Positions 27,585-35,223 of a stretch of 64,000 nucleotides of DNA are shown here, piece after piece. Source of the stretch: Victivallales bacterium (GTDB lineage Bacteria; Verrucomicrobiota; Lentisphaeria; Oligosphaerales; Oligosphaeraceae); NCBI GenBank assembly GCA_017535315.1, contig JAFXUD010000003.1, positions 1 through 64,000 on the forward strand. Direction: 5' to 3'. The notes under the pieces were generated by a model. That model was not told the DNA's origin, searched no databases, and saw nothing but the letters and a program-made list of their open reading frames with translations. The first letter of the stretch is position 1, and each line of letters starts with the position of its first letter. A program made the translations under genes and the position numbers.

Positions 27585-28667
27585 TTACCTCTCAACTTTG
27601 GATTCAAGCGGAGTTGATTGCTGCTGTAGTTTAGGTGAAGACGATTGAGATGTCTTCAGGATAATTGCCATGACAATCAGCACTATCGTGAAGAAGGCAG
27701 CGACAATCCAGTACAGGAGACTGCCTTTCTTTTTAGGTACTGGAGGCTTTTTAGGAAGACGATTGCGGGAATCGGTTGGCTTGTTGAGTACCAGTTTTTT
27801 CTTCTGAGGCGTGGATAGGGCTGCCGTCACTGCGCGCAGTCCCGCGAGAACTTCTGACCAGCTCTGGATGCGTCTGGTTGGATCCTTGACGAGCATTCTA
27901 TCGACAAGGTCCGAGAGAAGCTGCGGAGTCTGGGGATAGCGATTATTCAGCGGCTCTGGGTTTTCATGTACGTGCCTGTCAAGAACCTCTTGTGCATCAT
28001 TGCCAGGGAAGGGTGGGGACCCCGCAATGACATGATAAAGTGTTGCTCCGAAGGCGTAGATATCAGAACGACAATCGCCTTTTCGTCCATTTCCACGGAT
28101 GAGTTCAGGTGCGGCGTAGAGTGGGGTGAGCATGACCTCATTTCCAGCATAGTCGTGGCCTTCGACCTTGGCAAGCCCGAAGTCGGCGAGTTTTGCTTGT
28201 CCCTGCAAATTGACCATGATGTTTTCTGGCTTGATGTCCCCATGAATGAACTTATACCTTTGCCAGCCGTAGTCAAGGGCTTCCGCAACTTCTGTTAGCA
28301 ATGCAAGTGATTGCAGGATGGGAACTCGCTCGTTCTCGTTGATCATGTCCAGCAGGGTTTCGCCTTCTACATATTCCATGCAGAAATAGTAGAGACCTTC
28401 CGTGGTGATTCCTGCCTTGTATGCCTGAATAATGGCGGGATGCGATAGGGAGGCGGCTGCTCGCGCCTCGTTGAAGAAACGCGATACGTAATCCTTGTCT
28501 CGCGCAAGGGAGGCTGACAGCACCTTGAAGGCAACAGGCCTATCCAAATCAAGCTGCTTGGCCAGATAGACGATAGCCATGGCACCACGTCCAATTTCGT
28601 ATTGGATCTCATAGCCATCGACGATCGTTCCTGGTTGAAGGTATTGGGATGATTTGTCACTGCTCAT
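27585..28667 (-). CDS. Membrane-anchored Ser/Thr protein kinase (HGD variant)
   Basis: A 360-residue Hanks-type kinase: P-loop IGRGAMAIVY (25-34), Lys48 in VAFKVL, catalytic loop HGDIKPENIM at 142-151 and DFG at 162-164, then a basic linker and one membrane helix (~316-337) with a short polar outer tail. The arginine of HRD is replaced by glycine, so activation-loop phosphorylation may not be needed; all catalytic residues (Asp, Lys, Asn, DFG) remain. No sensor domain follows the membrane helix. The ATG overlaps the stop of a short upstream frame (28664-28762). Confidence 0.92.
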   Translation of the reverse strand: MSSDKSSQYLQPGTIVDGYEIQYEIGRGAMAIVYLAKQLDLDRPVAFKVLSASLARDKDYVSRFFNEARAAASLSHPAIIQAYKAGITTEGLYYFCMEYVEGETLLDMINENERVPILQSLALLTEVAEALDYGWQRYKFIHGDIKPENIMVNLQGQAKLADFGLAKVEGHDYAGNEVMLTPLYAAPELIRGNGRKGDCRSDIYAFGATLYHVIAGSPPFPGNDAQEVLDRHVHENPEPLNNRYPQTPQLLSDLVDRMLVKDPTRRIQSWSEVLAGLRAVTAALSTPQKKKLVLNKPTDSRNRLPKKPPVPKKKGSLLYWIVAAFFTIVLIVMAIILKTSQSSSPKLQQQSTPLESKVER

Positions 28668-28762
28668 GGAAGATCAGGAGAATAGTGGGAGAGGAAAGTT
28701 GCATCCAGATGCTCATAGGTGCCTAAGTCATGCTGTTTGAGATAGTCTTCGACGAAGTCAAT
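28664..28762 (-). pseudogene. Possible C-terminal remnant of a lost gene between rhaB and the kinase
   Basis: Minus-strand frame reading IDFVEDYLKQHDLGTYEHLD and then ATFLSHYSPDLP, ending in a TGA that overlaps the kinase ATG (ATGA). The same frame continues upstream beyond a TAG at 28763 as HQQARIIQMFSDLA. The composition looks protein-coding but there is no start codon and no recognised family. It could be a gene broken by the TAG. Confidence 0.25.
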
Positions 28763-28808
28763 CTACGCCAAGTCGCTGAACATCTGGATGATGCGGGCCT
28801 GTTGATGC

Positions 28809-30287
28809 TTATTTGGTTTGGATGATTTTTTTGAAACTATCGAAGGCCAGTGTCCAAAGTTTGGTATCCTGTGGAGTGAATATGCCCATTTCAGTACTGT
28901 CTGCGATGATGGCGCGCGCCTGGTCGAGATTCTCGATGTCGCCAGTCGCAATGGCTTGGACTGCGATGTTGCCAAGTGCCGTGGCTTCGACAGGACCCGT
29001 AAGAATCTTGCGTCCAGTAGCATTGGCTGTGAATTGGTTCAGCAGATCGTTCTTACAACCACCGCCGACGATGTGCAGCACGTCGATTTTCTTGCCTGTG
29101 ATCTTTTCCAGGTCATCGACGGACATCTTGTAGCGCATAGCAAGGGATTCCAGTGCGATGCGAATGGTTTGACCAGGTGTCTGCGGTACTTTCTGGCCTG
29201 TCTTTTTGCAGAATTCGGCGATGCGCTGAGGCATGTTTCCGGGTGTGACGAAAGAGGCGTCATTAGGATCAACAAAGGCGAAGAAGGGTTCTGCCTCCTG
29301 GGCAAGTTTTACGAGGTCACCCCAGCTGTATTCAGTTCCCTGGCGTATCCACTCGTTTCTGCATTCCTGGATGAGCCAGAGACCCATGATGTTTTTCAGA
29401 AAACGGATTTTGCCGCCCACACCGCCTTCGTTGGTATAGTTTGCCTCCCCGCTTTCAGGGGTGATGAGAGGCTTGTCCAACTCCAGGCCGATAAGGCTCC
29501 AGGTGCCGCTGCTGAGGTAGGCCCAGTTGCTACCTTTTTGCACGGGGACTGCCGCCACCGCGGAGGCCGTGTCGTGCGAACCAATGAGGATGACGGGCAG
29601 TGGTCCGCATTTCAATTCTTCCTGAAGTTGGGTAGAGACGGTTCCGACAACGGTGCCAGAGGGCACGATGTTGGGGAAGAGGCTGCGCTTAAGGCCGAGT
29701 GCGTCGATGATTTCCCAGGCCCAGTCGCCTGTATTGGGATTGTATAGTGCCGAGGTGGTGGTGATGCTGTACTCGGCGGAGACGTTGCCGCAGAAAAGAT
29801 AGGTGAGGGCATTGGGCATAAAGAGTAGCTTGTCTGCCGCTAGGAGCTGTTTGTCGTTGTCGCGCACGGAGGCCGCCAGCTGGAAAATGGTGTTGAGGGA
29901 CATGAACTGGATACCAGTCAGCTCATAGATCCTGTCCTTGGCGATTTTTTCAAACGCAAAGGGCATCACATCCTCTGTGCGGGGGTCGCGGTAGTTTCGC
30001 GGAAGGCCGACGGGGAAACCGTCGGAATCAATGAAAGTATAATCGACGCCCCAGGTGTCAATGGCGATACCATCCAGTTCAACGCCTTCCTGTACGGCCT
30101 TGGCAAGACCTGTCTTCAGTTCTGTGAACAGGCCTGGGAGGTTCCAGAAGAGTCCGCCATTGATAGCGACGGGCCCGTTGGAGAAGCGATGAATCTCACG
30201 CAGGGAGATTTTCCCATTGTCAAGCGTGCCGATGATGGCACGTCCGCTGGATGCGCCTAGGTCAAATGCCAGATAGTTCTTGCTCAT
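28809..30287 (-). CDS. rhaB: Rhamnulokinase
   Basis: A 492-residue FGGY-family sugar kinase. The start at 30287 (MSKNYLAFDLGASSGR) is favoured, with AAGGAAA upstream; the longer reading to 30419 is unlike the family. It has the phosphate-1 motif FDLGASSGRAIIG, IDTWGVDYTFID typical of RhaB, IGSHDTASAVAAVP, SSGTWSLIG and the adenosine motif HIVGGGCKNDLLNQ. It phosphorylates L-rhamnulose to L-rhamnulose 1-phosphate. No rhaA or rhaD occurs in the window, but a class II aldolase lies 4 kb away. Fuculokinase-type specificity cannot be fully excluded. Confidence 0.9.
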   Translation of the reverse strand: MSKNYLAFDLGASSGRAIIGTLDNGKISLREIHRFSNGPVAINGGLFWNLPGLFTELKTGLAKAVQEGVELDGIAIDTWGVDYTFIDSDGFPVGLPRNYRDPRTEDVMPFAFEKIAKDRIYELTGIQFMSLNTIFQLAASVRDNDKQLLAADKLLFMPNALTYLFCGNVSAEYSITTTSALYNPNTGDWAWEIIDALGLKRSLFPNIVPSGTVVGTVSTQLQEELKCGPLPVILIGSHDTASAVAAVPVQKGSNWAYLSSGTWSLIGLELDKPLITPESGEANYTNEGGVGGKIRFLKNIMGLWLIQECRNEWIRQGTEYSWGDLVKLAQEAEPFFAFVDPNDASFVTPGNMPQRIAEFCKKTGQKVPQTPGQTIRIALESLAMRYKMSVDDLEKITGKKIDVLHIVGGGCKNDLLNQFTANATGRKILTGPVEATALGNIAVQAIATGDIENLDQARAIIADSTEMGIFTPQDTKLWTLAFDSFKKIIQTK

Positions 30288-30388
30288 GGTTTGATGTTTC
30301 CTTTTATTGACGGAGATGATTAAAATATAGACGCTGGAAAAGGGCGGTTTATTTGCGAGGTTTCCTGCGCATCGACGCCCCCGCACAC

Positions 30389-31318
30389 CTACGATTGCGG
30401 GTATAAGCCAGCAGCACATGGCTGGTTTGGAAAGTCGCAGATGGTGTATGAACCTTCAAGGGTCAGGGAACCAGCGCAAAGTTGAAGCTGTCCTCTCGGC
30501 ATTTTCAACAGAAAAGGTTTGTGTTCATGGCCAGAGAGGATGGCATCGACTTTCCCTTCCTTGAGTTTTGCCGCGAGAAACGATGCGCCGCGGAGGCCAT
30601 GTCTCCATCCTGCAAGGGTGTCGTTTGGCATGAGGGGAGGGAAATGGCAGGCGATTGCACGAGGGGTTTCTTCAGGAATATCTTCAAGGAGTTCATCCAC
30701 CCGATGCTGCATGACCGTGTTTAATATGCCGCAAGAGAGGTGGTAGGTGACTGGGCAGGCTGGATTGAGGAGGATGAGTGCCACTCCTTTTACGACATGA
30801 ATAGCGGGTAGGGCGTCCAGTTGCAAACCATCGGGGTTGCAGTGTCGAAAGGTTTGGTGAAGGGTGTCAAAAGCCTTTTCGTCGCTGACATAACGGTCGT
30901 GGTTGCCTGGAACGTAGATGAGATTGTATTTCTTGAATGGCTGCAGGAGCTTTTCGGCAGTTTGGAATTCTGCGGAGATGCCGATGCTGGAGAGGTCGCC
31001 TGTGCAGAGGACCGCGTCTGGCTGGAGCTGCGGAAGAAGTTGCGCGAGGCTTTGAATAAAATCGACGTGGATGCGGTGCTTACGTCGTATCAAGTGATTG
31101 AGGTAACCGAGGATTCGTTTTGTGAAGAGCAATTCACGCAAGGAGGGCGAAAGTCCGATGTGGATGTCCGAGAAATGAAGCAAACGCACAAAGCCGTCTT
31201 TCTTGGATGGAAGATTGTCCTTTTGGGCAATATTCAAAAGATGGCATATCGGAACAGGACGTTGCATGGTTCGCAGAAAGCGGAGACGGAAAACGGGAGG
31301 CTTGAAGGAGGTGATCAT
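30389..31318 (-). CDS. Calcineurin-like metallophosphoesterase
   Basis: About 309 residues with all metallophosphoesterase blocks: HFSDIHIG, CTGDLSS, VPGNHDRY, ACHFPPL and SGHEHKP. These give a binuclear metal centre hydrolysing phosphodiesters or phosphomonoesters; the CpdA-type cytosolic family is nearest by layout. No membrane segment. The start is uncertain: GTG at 31327 and ATG at 31318 and 31267 are all possible. The first two lie inside a 19-bp inverted repeat (31307-31325) carrying the GGAGG. It is 13 bp or less downstream of the zinc-ribbon kinase, so it is probably co-transcribed with it. Confidence 0.85.
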   Translation of the reverse strand: MITSFKPPVFRLRFLRTMQRPVPICHLLNIAQKDNLPSKKDGFVRLLHFSDIHIGLSPSLRELLFTKRILGYLNHLIRRKHRIHVDFIQSLAQLLPQLQPDAVLCTGDLSSIGISAEFQTAEKLLQPFKKYNLIYVPGNHDRYVSDEKAFDTLHQTFRHCNPDGLQLDALPAIHVVKGVALILLNPACPVTYHLSCGILNTVMQHRVDELLEDIPEETPRAIACHFPPLMPNDTLAGWRHGLRGASFLAAKLKEGKVDAILSGHEHKPFLLKMPRGQLQLCAGSLTLEGSYTICDFPNQPCAAGLYPQS

Positions 31319-31325
31319 CACCTCC
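31307..31325. promoter_or_regulatory. Palindrome over the metallophosphoesterase start
   Basis: GGAGGTGAT-C-ATCACCTCC: perfect 9-bp arms around one base. On the minus strand it contains the GGAGG and the ATG at 31318. As RNA it could hide the start site; as DNA it could bind a dimeric regulator. Confidence 0.45.
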
Positions 31326-31331
31326 ACAGGG

Positions 31332-33695
31332 CTATTGTTTCGCGTTCTTCTTCAGTTCTTCGATTTCCTCCTGTGCGTTTTCGAAGGCGTTGGCGTCATA
31401 GTTCTTCAAAACGTAGAGGAGTGGCTTCACTTGTGTTGAAGAGAGTTGCGGAATAAGCTGAATCATAGATTTGAGGTATTCAGCCCCGTTGAGTGCGTCG
31501 GCTTCTTCTGCGCCAAAGGTGTCGCCCAGCTTCTCAAGCTGGTCTTTGACATATTTCAGATTGGCACCGCGGATGAGCAGATAGGTGGCCAGCATCTCCT
31601 GCGCTTCGTCCTTGGAACACTCCTCCTTGTCGGCAGCAGCATAGGCGAGCTTCAGAAGTTGTGGTGGGAGCAGAGTGTCCAAATTGAGTTTTCCGCGCGT
31701 CGTGCTGGTGATATCCTTTTTCTTTTTGGAGTCGTAGTTTGTGCGGGTGAGGTAGATGGAAATGGAGGTGAAAGTAATGTTATCAATTTCCCATTCCTGT
31801 TTATCGCCCAGAACAGGGATAAAGGTGCCTGCGTATTTTTTTTGGGAATCCTTGAAAAGCTTGTAGAATTTTTCGGCCTTGTCAATTCTGTCATGCCATG
31901 ACTTTGCCCAGTTGGAAATCTGTTCGTTGTCAGATGCTTCCATTTCGGATAGCATGACAACGGGGTGTGAGAAGTCGTGTTTATTGGCATACTCAAGTAG
32001 TTTTTCCCTGAAATCAGTCTGTTTTTGCGCAAAGGCGGCTTCCTCATCCTTTTTTGCCTTTTCCTCGGCGGCTTTTGCAGCCTTTGCCTCGGCTTCTGCT
32101 TTTTCTTCGGCTGCCTTACGTTCCGCTTCGCGTGCCTCCATTTCAGCCTTTGCCTTCATGGCGGCGACCCCAGCATCCCAGGTTGCCTTCAATTCGTCGT
32201 ATTTTGCTTTACGTGCTTCCGCAAGTGCTTTCTCTACGAATGGTGCGACTTTGGTATTGAACTCGGCACTGGCAGGTTGGTCAGGAGGAAAATCTGGCAG
32301 AAGGCGCGTAACCTCGCTGATGATGGCCTGCGCATCAGAGCCATCTGCAAGAAGGGTGTCCAGTTGGTTTGTATCGACCTTTTTTCCGCCAGAAAGCGTT
32401 TTTGAAGTATTGGAATCACCAGTTTTCTTCCCGCCAAACGCAAAAAAGGCTCCCCCTGCGCCAAGGAGAATGACGATGATTGCGATGATGGCGATGAGTT
32501 TCCCTTTCCCCGCAGACTTCTGTGGTTGTGCGCCACCAGCTATGGGGGAAGCGTTTGAACTCTGTGCATCGCCTATAGCTGAGGTGGGCTTGGATTTGTC
32601 AAGGGTGAGCTTTCCTTTTCCTCCTTTGATGGAGAGTTTTTTGGCGCTGCCAAAAGCGGGTTCAGTAGTGTTATCATCGTTCCCCAAAGGGAGCATGGGG
32701 TCGGCTGCATTGGAGTCAATGGGAATCTGGGCTTCTGGAATGTCCTCGTGGTTTGGCATTTGTCCCGCTTTGACCAGTTCCAGGTCATTTTTTAGCTCAT
32801 CATAATCTTGATAGCGGTGGCAGGGACGTTTGGCCATCATGATTCGGATGAGGGTCGCCAAGGGAGTGGGGGCGTCTGGTTCCCCGATAGGAGGCAGAGG
32901 CGTTTCCAGATGCATGGTCACGATGTCCTCAACGTTCTGGGACGCATATGGGAATTGTCCTGTAAGCAGGAAATAGAAGGTTGCGCCCAGGGCATAGATG
33001 TCGCTGGAGGGGGTTGCAGGGTTTCCAAAAACCAGTTCGGGGGCGATGCATTGGGGGGTGCCAAAAAGCTCGGAGGAGCCGTCTTCGTTGATTTCCGTGA
33101 CCTTTTTTGCCAGCCCTAGGTCAGCCAGTTTTGTCTGGTTCAGACTGTTCAGCAGGATATTGTCTGGTTTGATGTCCCGATGGATGAGCTTTTTTTCATT
33201 CCATGCGTAGGAGAGTGCGTCAATCATCTCGCTGGCGATTTCAAGGACCCTGCTTTCTGCGAGGGGGCCTGTCATTTCGACCTGTTGCTTGAGAGTCGGG
33301 CCATCGACATACTCCATAGCAAAATAGTATGTCTTTGATGCATCGTCTTTTCCGACAGCGTATGCTTCCACAACGTTCGGGTGACGGATCTGCGCCGCCA
33401 TGCGCGCTTCATTAATGAAGTCCTGGAGAAAGTGCTTGTCGGACTCGAAGGCGGGCAGGAGGATTTTCAGGGCCACGTCTCGGTCCAGGCTGATCTGGTG
33501 CGCGAGAAAGACGGTCCCCATTCCTCCTGTGCCGATTTCACGCAATACGACAAAGTCCCCGATGATGGCACCAGGGGCAGTTTTGGAGAGTGGGACATTG
33601 ACGGCGTTACCGCATTTGCCGCAGGCGACCAACTCGCCTGGCAGACAGTTGTCGATGTCCAATATGGTCTTGCAATAAGGACATTGGAAGCGCAC
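31332..33695 (-). CDS. Zinc-ribbon membrane Ser/Thr protein kinase (DLG variant)
   Basis: About 787 residues from a GTG at 33695 (MRFQCPYC), chosen because GAGG lies 9 nt upstream and the protein begins at its domain; the reading to 33764 adds 23 untypical residues. Order: zinc ribbon with CxxC at 5/8 and 25/28; Hanks kinase with GTGGMG (55-60), Lys77, HRDIKPDN (172-179) and DLG instead of DFG (192-194); linker; one membrane helix (GKLIAIIAIIVILLGAGG); then an outer region with an Ala/Glu/Lys-rich coiled coil and a helical C-terminal domain. Membrane signalling kinase of PVC type. It is followed by the metallophosphoesterase. Confidence 0.9.
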   Translation of the reverse strand: MRFQCPYCKTILDIDNCLPGELVACGKCGNAVNVPLSKTAPGAIIGDFVVLREIGTGGMGTVFLAHQISLDRDVALKILLPAFESDKHFLQDFINEARMAAQIRHPNVVEAYAVGKDDASKTYYFAMEYVDGPTLKQQVEMTGPLAESRVLEIASEMIDALSYAWNEKKLIHRDIKPDNILLNSLNQTKLADLGLAKKVTEINEDGSSELFGTPQCIAPELVFGNPATPSSDIYALGATFYFLLTGQFPYASQNVEDIVTMHLETPLPPIGEPDAPTPLATLIRIMMAKRPCHRYQDYDELKNDLELVKAGQMPNHEDIPEAQIPIDSNAADPMLPLGNDDNTTEPAFGSAKKLSIKGGKGKLTLDKSKPTSAIGDAQSSNASPIAGGAQPQKSAGKGKLIAIIAIIVILLGAGGAFFAFGGKKTGDSNTSKTLSGGKKVDTNQLDTLLADGSDAQAIISEVTRLLPDFPPDQPASAEFNTKVAPFVEKALAEARKAKYDELKATWDAGVAAMKAKAEMEAREAERKAAEEKAEAEAKAAKAAEEKAKKDEEAAFAQKQTDFREKLLEYANKHDFSHPVVMLSEMEASDNEQISNWAKSWHDRIDKAEKFYKLFKDSQKKYAGTFIPVLGDKQEWEIDNITFTSISIYLTRTNYDSKKKKDITSTTRGKLNLDTLLPPQLLKLAYAAADKEECSKDEAQEMLATYLLIRGANLKYVKDQLEKLGDTFGAEEADALNGAEYLKSMIQLIPQLSSTQVKPLLYVLKNYDANAFENAQEEIEELKKNAKQ

Positions 33696-34013
33696 TGCTA
33701 GAACCTCGTGTGTTGTATTGGGTGAAGAAAAATGGAGAGGTGAACTGCGAAACCATCGCCCCAAAAGGTTGGCTTTGCAATAACCTCCGCAGGAAACTCC
33801 AAAAAACGGTTGGTAACTAGAAAAAACTGTTATCTATATTATATTAACTTTTGTTTTGCAAAAACGCAAATACGTTTTGTCAAGATTTTACAATGAAATG
33901 ATGTTTTTTATTTAGGAGGCGGTGAAACGGCTCCTAATTGAGTTCCGAGGGAGACAATGATTGCCTCTTTCGGGAAACAACAAAAGTTCTGAAAAGGGAC
34001 AAAGGAAACAACA
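33696..34013. other. Divergent promoter region between kinase and aldolase
   Basis: A 318-bp gap. 33820-33900 is AT-rich with TATATTATATT and a TTTGC/GCAAA inverted pair. 33913-33934 has an AGGAG...CTCCT hairpin. 33957-33992 is an 11-codon open frame (MIASFGKQQKF) preceded by GAGGGAGA and ending 21 bp before the aldolase ATG; it could be a leader peptide. No confident promoter was found. Confidence 0.35.
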
Positions 34014-34964
34014 ATGATCGTCACGACGAAGGATCTGTTCAAGGCCGCTTACGGCAAGTATGCCATCGGTGCCTACAACATCAACAACCTCGAGCAGTGC
34101 ATGGGCCTCTTCAGGGGCAACATCGCCAGCAAAGCCCCGTTTATCATCCAGATTAGCAAGGGTGCGCGCGGCTACACCAACAAGCTGATGCTGGAAGGCA
34201 TCATCCGTGCCGCCGACCAGGTCTTCCCCGAAGCAATCTTCGCCGTGCATCTGGACCATGGTGACGAGGAAACCTGCATGGACTGTATTAACAGCGGTTT
34301 CTATAGCTCCGTCATGATTGATGCATCCTCCAAGCCCTACGAGGAAAATATTGCCATTACGAAGCGTGTTGTTGACGCGGCCCATGCGAAAGGGCTGGTA
34401 GTTGAGGCCGAGCTAGGACAGCTGGGCGGTGTCGAGGAGCATGTTAAAGTCTCCGAGTCCGAAGCAAAGCTCACGGACCCCGACCAGGCGAAGGACTTTG
34501 TGACCAGAACTGGCGTTGATAGCCTTGCCTGCGCAATCGGCACAAGCCACGGCGCGTTCAAGTTCTCTGGCACCCAGGGACTGCATTTTGACGTTCTGGC
34601 CGAAATCCAGAAGCGTCTTCCTGGCTTCCCGCTGGTGATGCACGGCTCCAGTTCCGTCCCACAGGACGAAGTTCGCCGCATCAACATCGCAGGCGGCAAA
34701 CTGGCAGGCGCCAAGGGCGTCAACGCCGACGAGTTCCTGCGCGCTGCGCAGCTCGGTGTCACCAAAATCAATATTGACACGGACGGTCGCCTCGTGTGGT
34801 GCCGTGTTCACCGTGAACACTTCATCCTGCATCCAGAGGACTTTGACCTGCGTCCCGCTGGCAAGGAGTTTATGGCTGCATATGCGGAGTTCATCGCCGC
34901 CAAGAACGTCAAGCTGGGCAGCGCTGGCAAATTGGACGAAGTCCGCGCGATGCTTGCGAAATAA
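34014..34964 (+). CDS. fba: Class II fructose-bisphosphate aldolase family
   Basis: A 316-residue zinc-dependent aldolase: HLDHG at 79-83 holds the catalytic Asp81 and zinc ligand His82, followed by EAELGQLGG, GTSHGAFKF (zinc His and phosphate binding), MHGSSSVPQDE and KINIDTDGRL. It splits fructose 1,6-bisphosphate into GAP and DHAP, or a related ketose bisphosphate. Length fits the short class II type. AAAGGAAA precedes the start. It is a single gene ending in a strong terminator at 34987. Codon use is more GC-rich and regular than in the neighbouring kinase genes, as expected for a highly expressed enzyme. Confidence 0.92.
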   Translation: MIVTTKDLFKAAYGKYAIGAYNINNLEQCMGLFRGNIASKAPFIIQISKGARGYTNKLMLEGIIRAADQVFPEAIFAVHLDHGDEETCMDCINSGFYSSVMIDASSKPYEENIAITKRVVDAAHAKGLVVEAELGQLGGVEEHVKVSESEAKLTDPDQAKDFVTRTGVDSLACAIGTSHGAFKFSGTQGLHFDVLAEIQKRLPGFPLVMHGSSSVPQDEVRRINIAGGKLAGAKGVNADEFLRAAQLGVTKINIDTDGRLVWCRVHREHFILHPEDFDLRPAGKEFMAAYAEFIAAKNVKLGSAGKLDEVRAMLAK

Positions 34965-34986
34965 TAGCATCGGTGCCTGAAACAGA

Positions 34987-35016
34987 AGACCCGTGCCGAA
35001 GGGCGCGGGTCTTTTT
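34987..35016 (+). terminator. Rho-independent terminator after the aldolase gene
   Basis: AGACCCGTGCC / GGCGCGGGTCT, an 11-bp stem with one G-T pair and a short loop, followed by TTTTTC. Confidence 0.9.
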
Positions 35017-35021
35017 CGTAA

Positions 35022-35175
35022 GAGGGGATTTCAAAACTGGCTCGAAATGCGCTAAGAGATGGGCATAGTAGTTGAGACAACGGCTCGAAGCAGCACGGAC
35101 GTGTGGCGAGAGGCGTTGCCAACGCCAATGTGTTCATAGCGACGCGCATTACGATGATAGTTTTGAAATTTCCTC
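35022..35175. mobile_element. 154-bp element with 17-bp imperfect terminal inverted repeats
   Basis: The ends GAGGGGATTTCAAAACT (35022-35038) and AGTTTTGAAATTTCCTC (35159-35175) pair with two mismatches. The interior is non-coding with small hairpins. It lies just after the aldolase terminator and before the NYN gene. Confidence 0.5.
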
Positions 35176-35223
35176 GTAGTAGAGCTTTTTCAAAAGAGGC
35201 AATTAGTTGATAAGATTTATTAG

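Noticed and set aside
34987-35016. Small RNA gene
   Set aside because: The hairpin with T-run is explained as the aldolase terminator.
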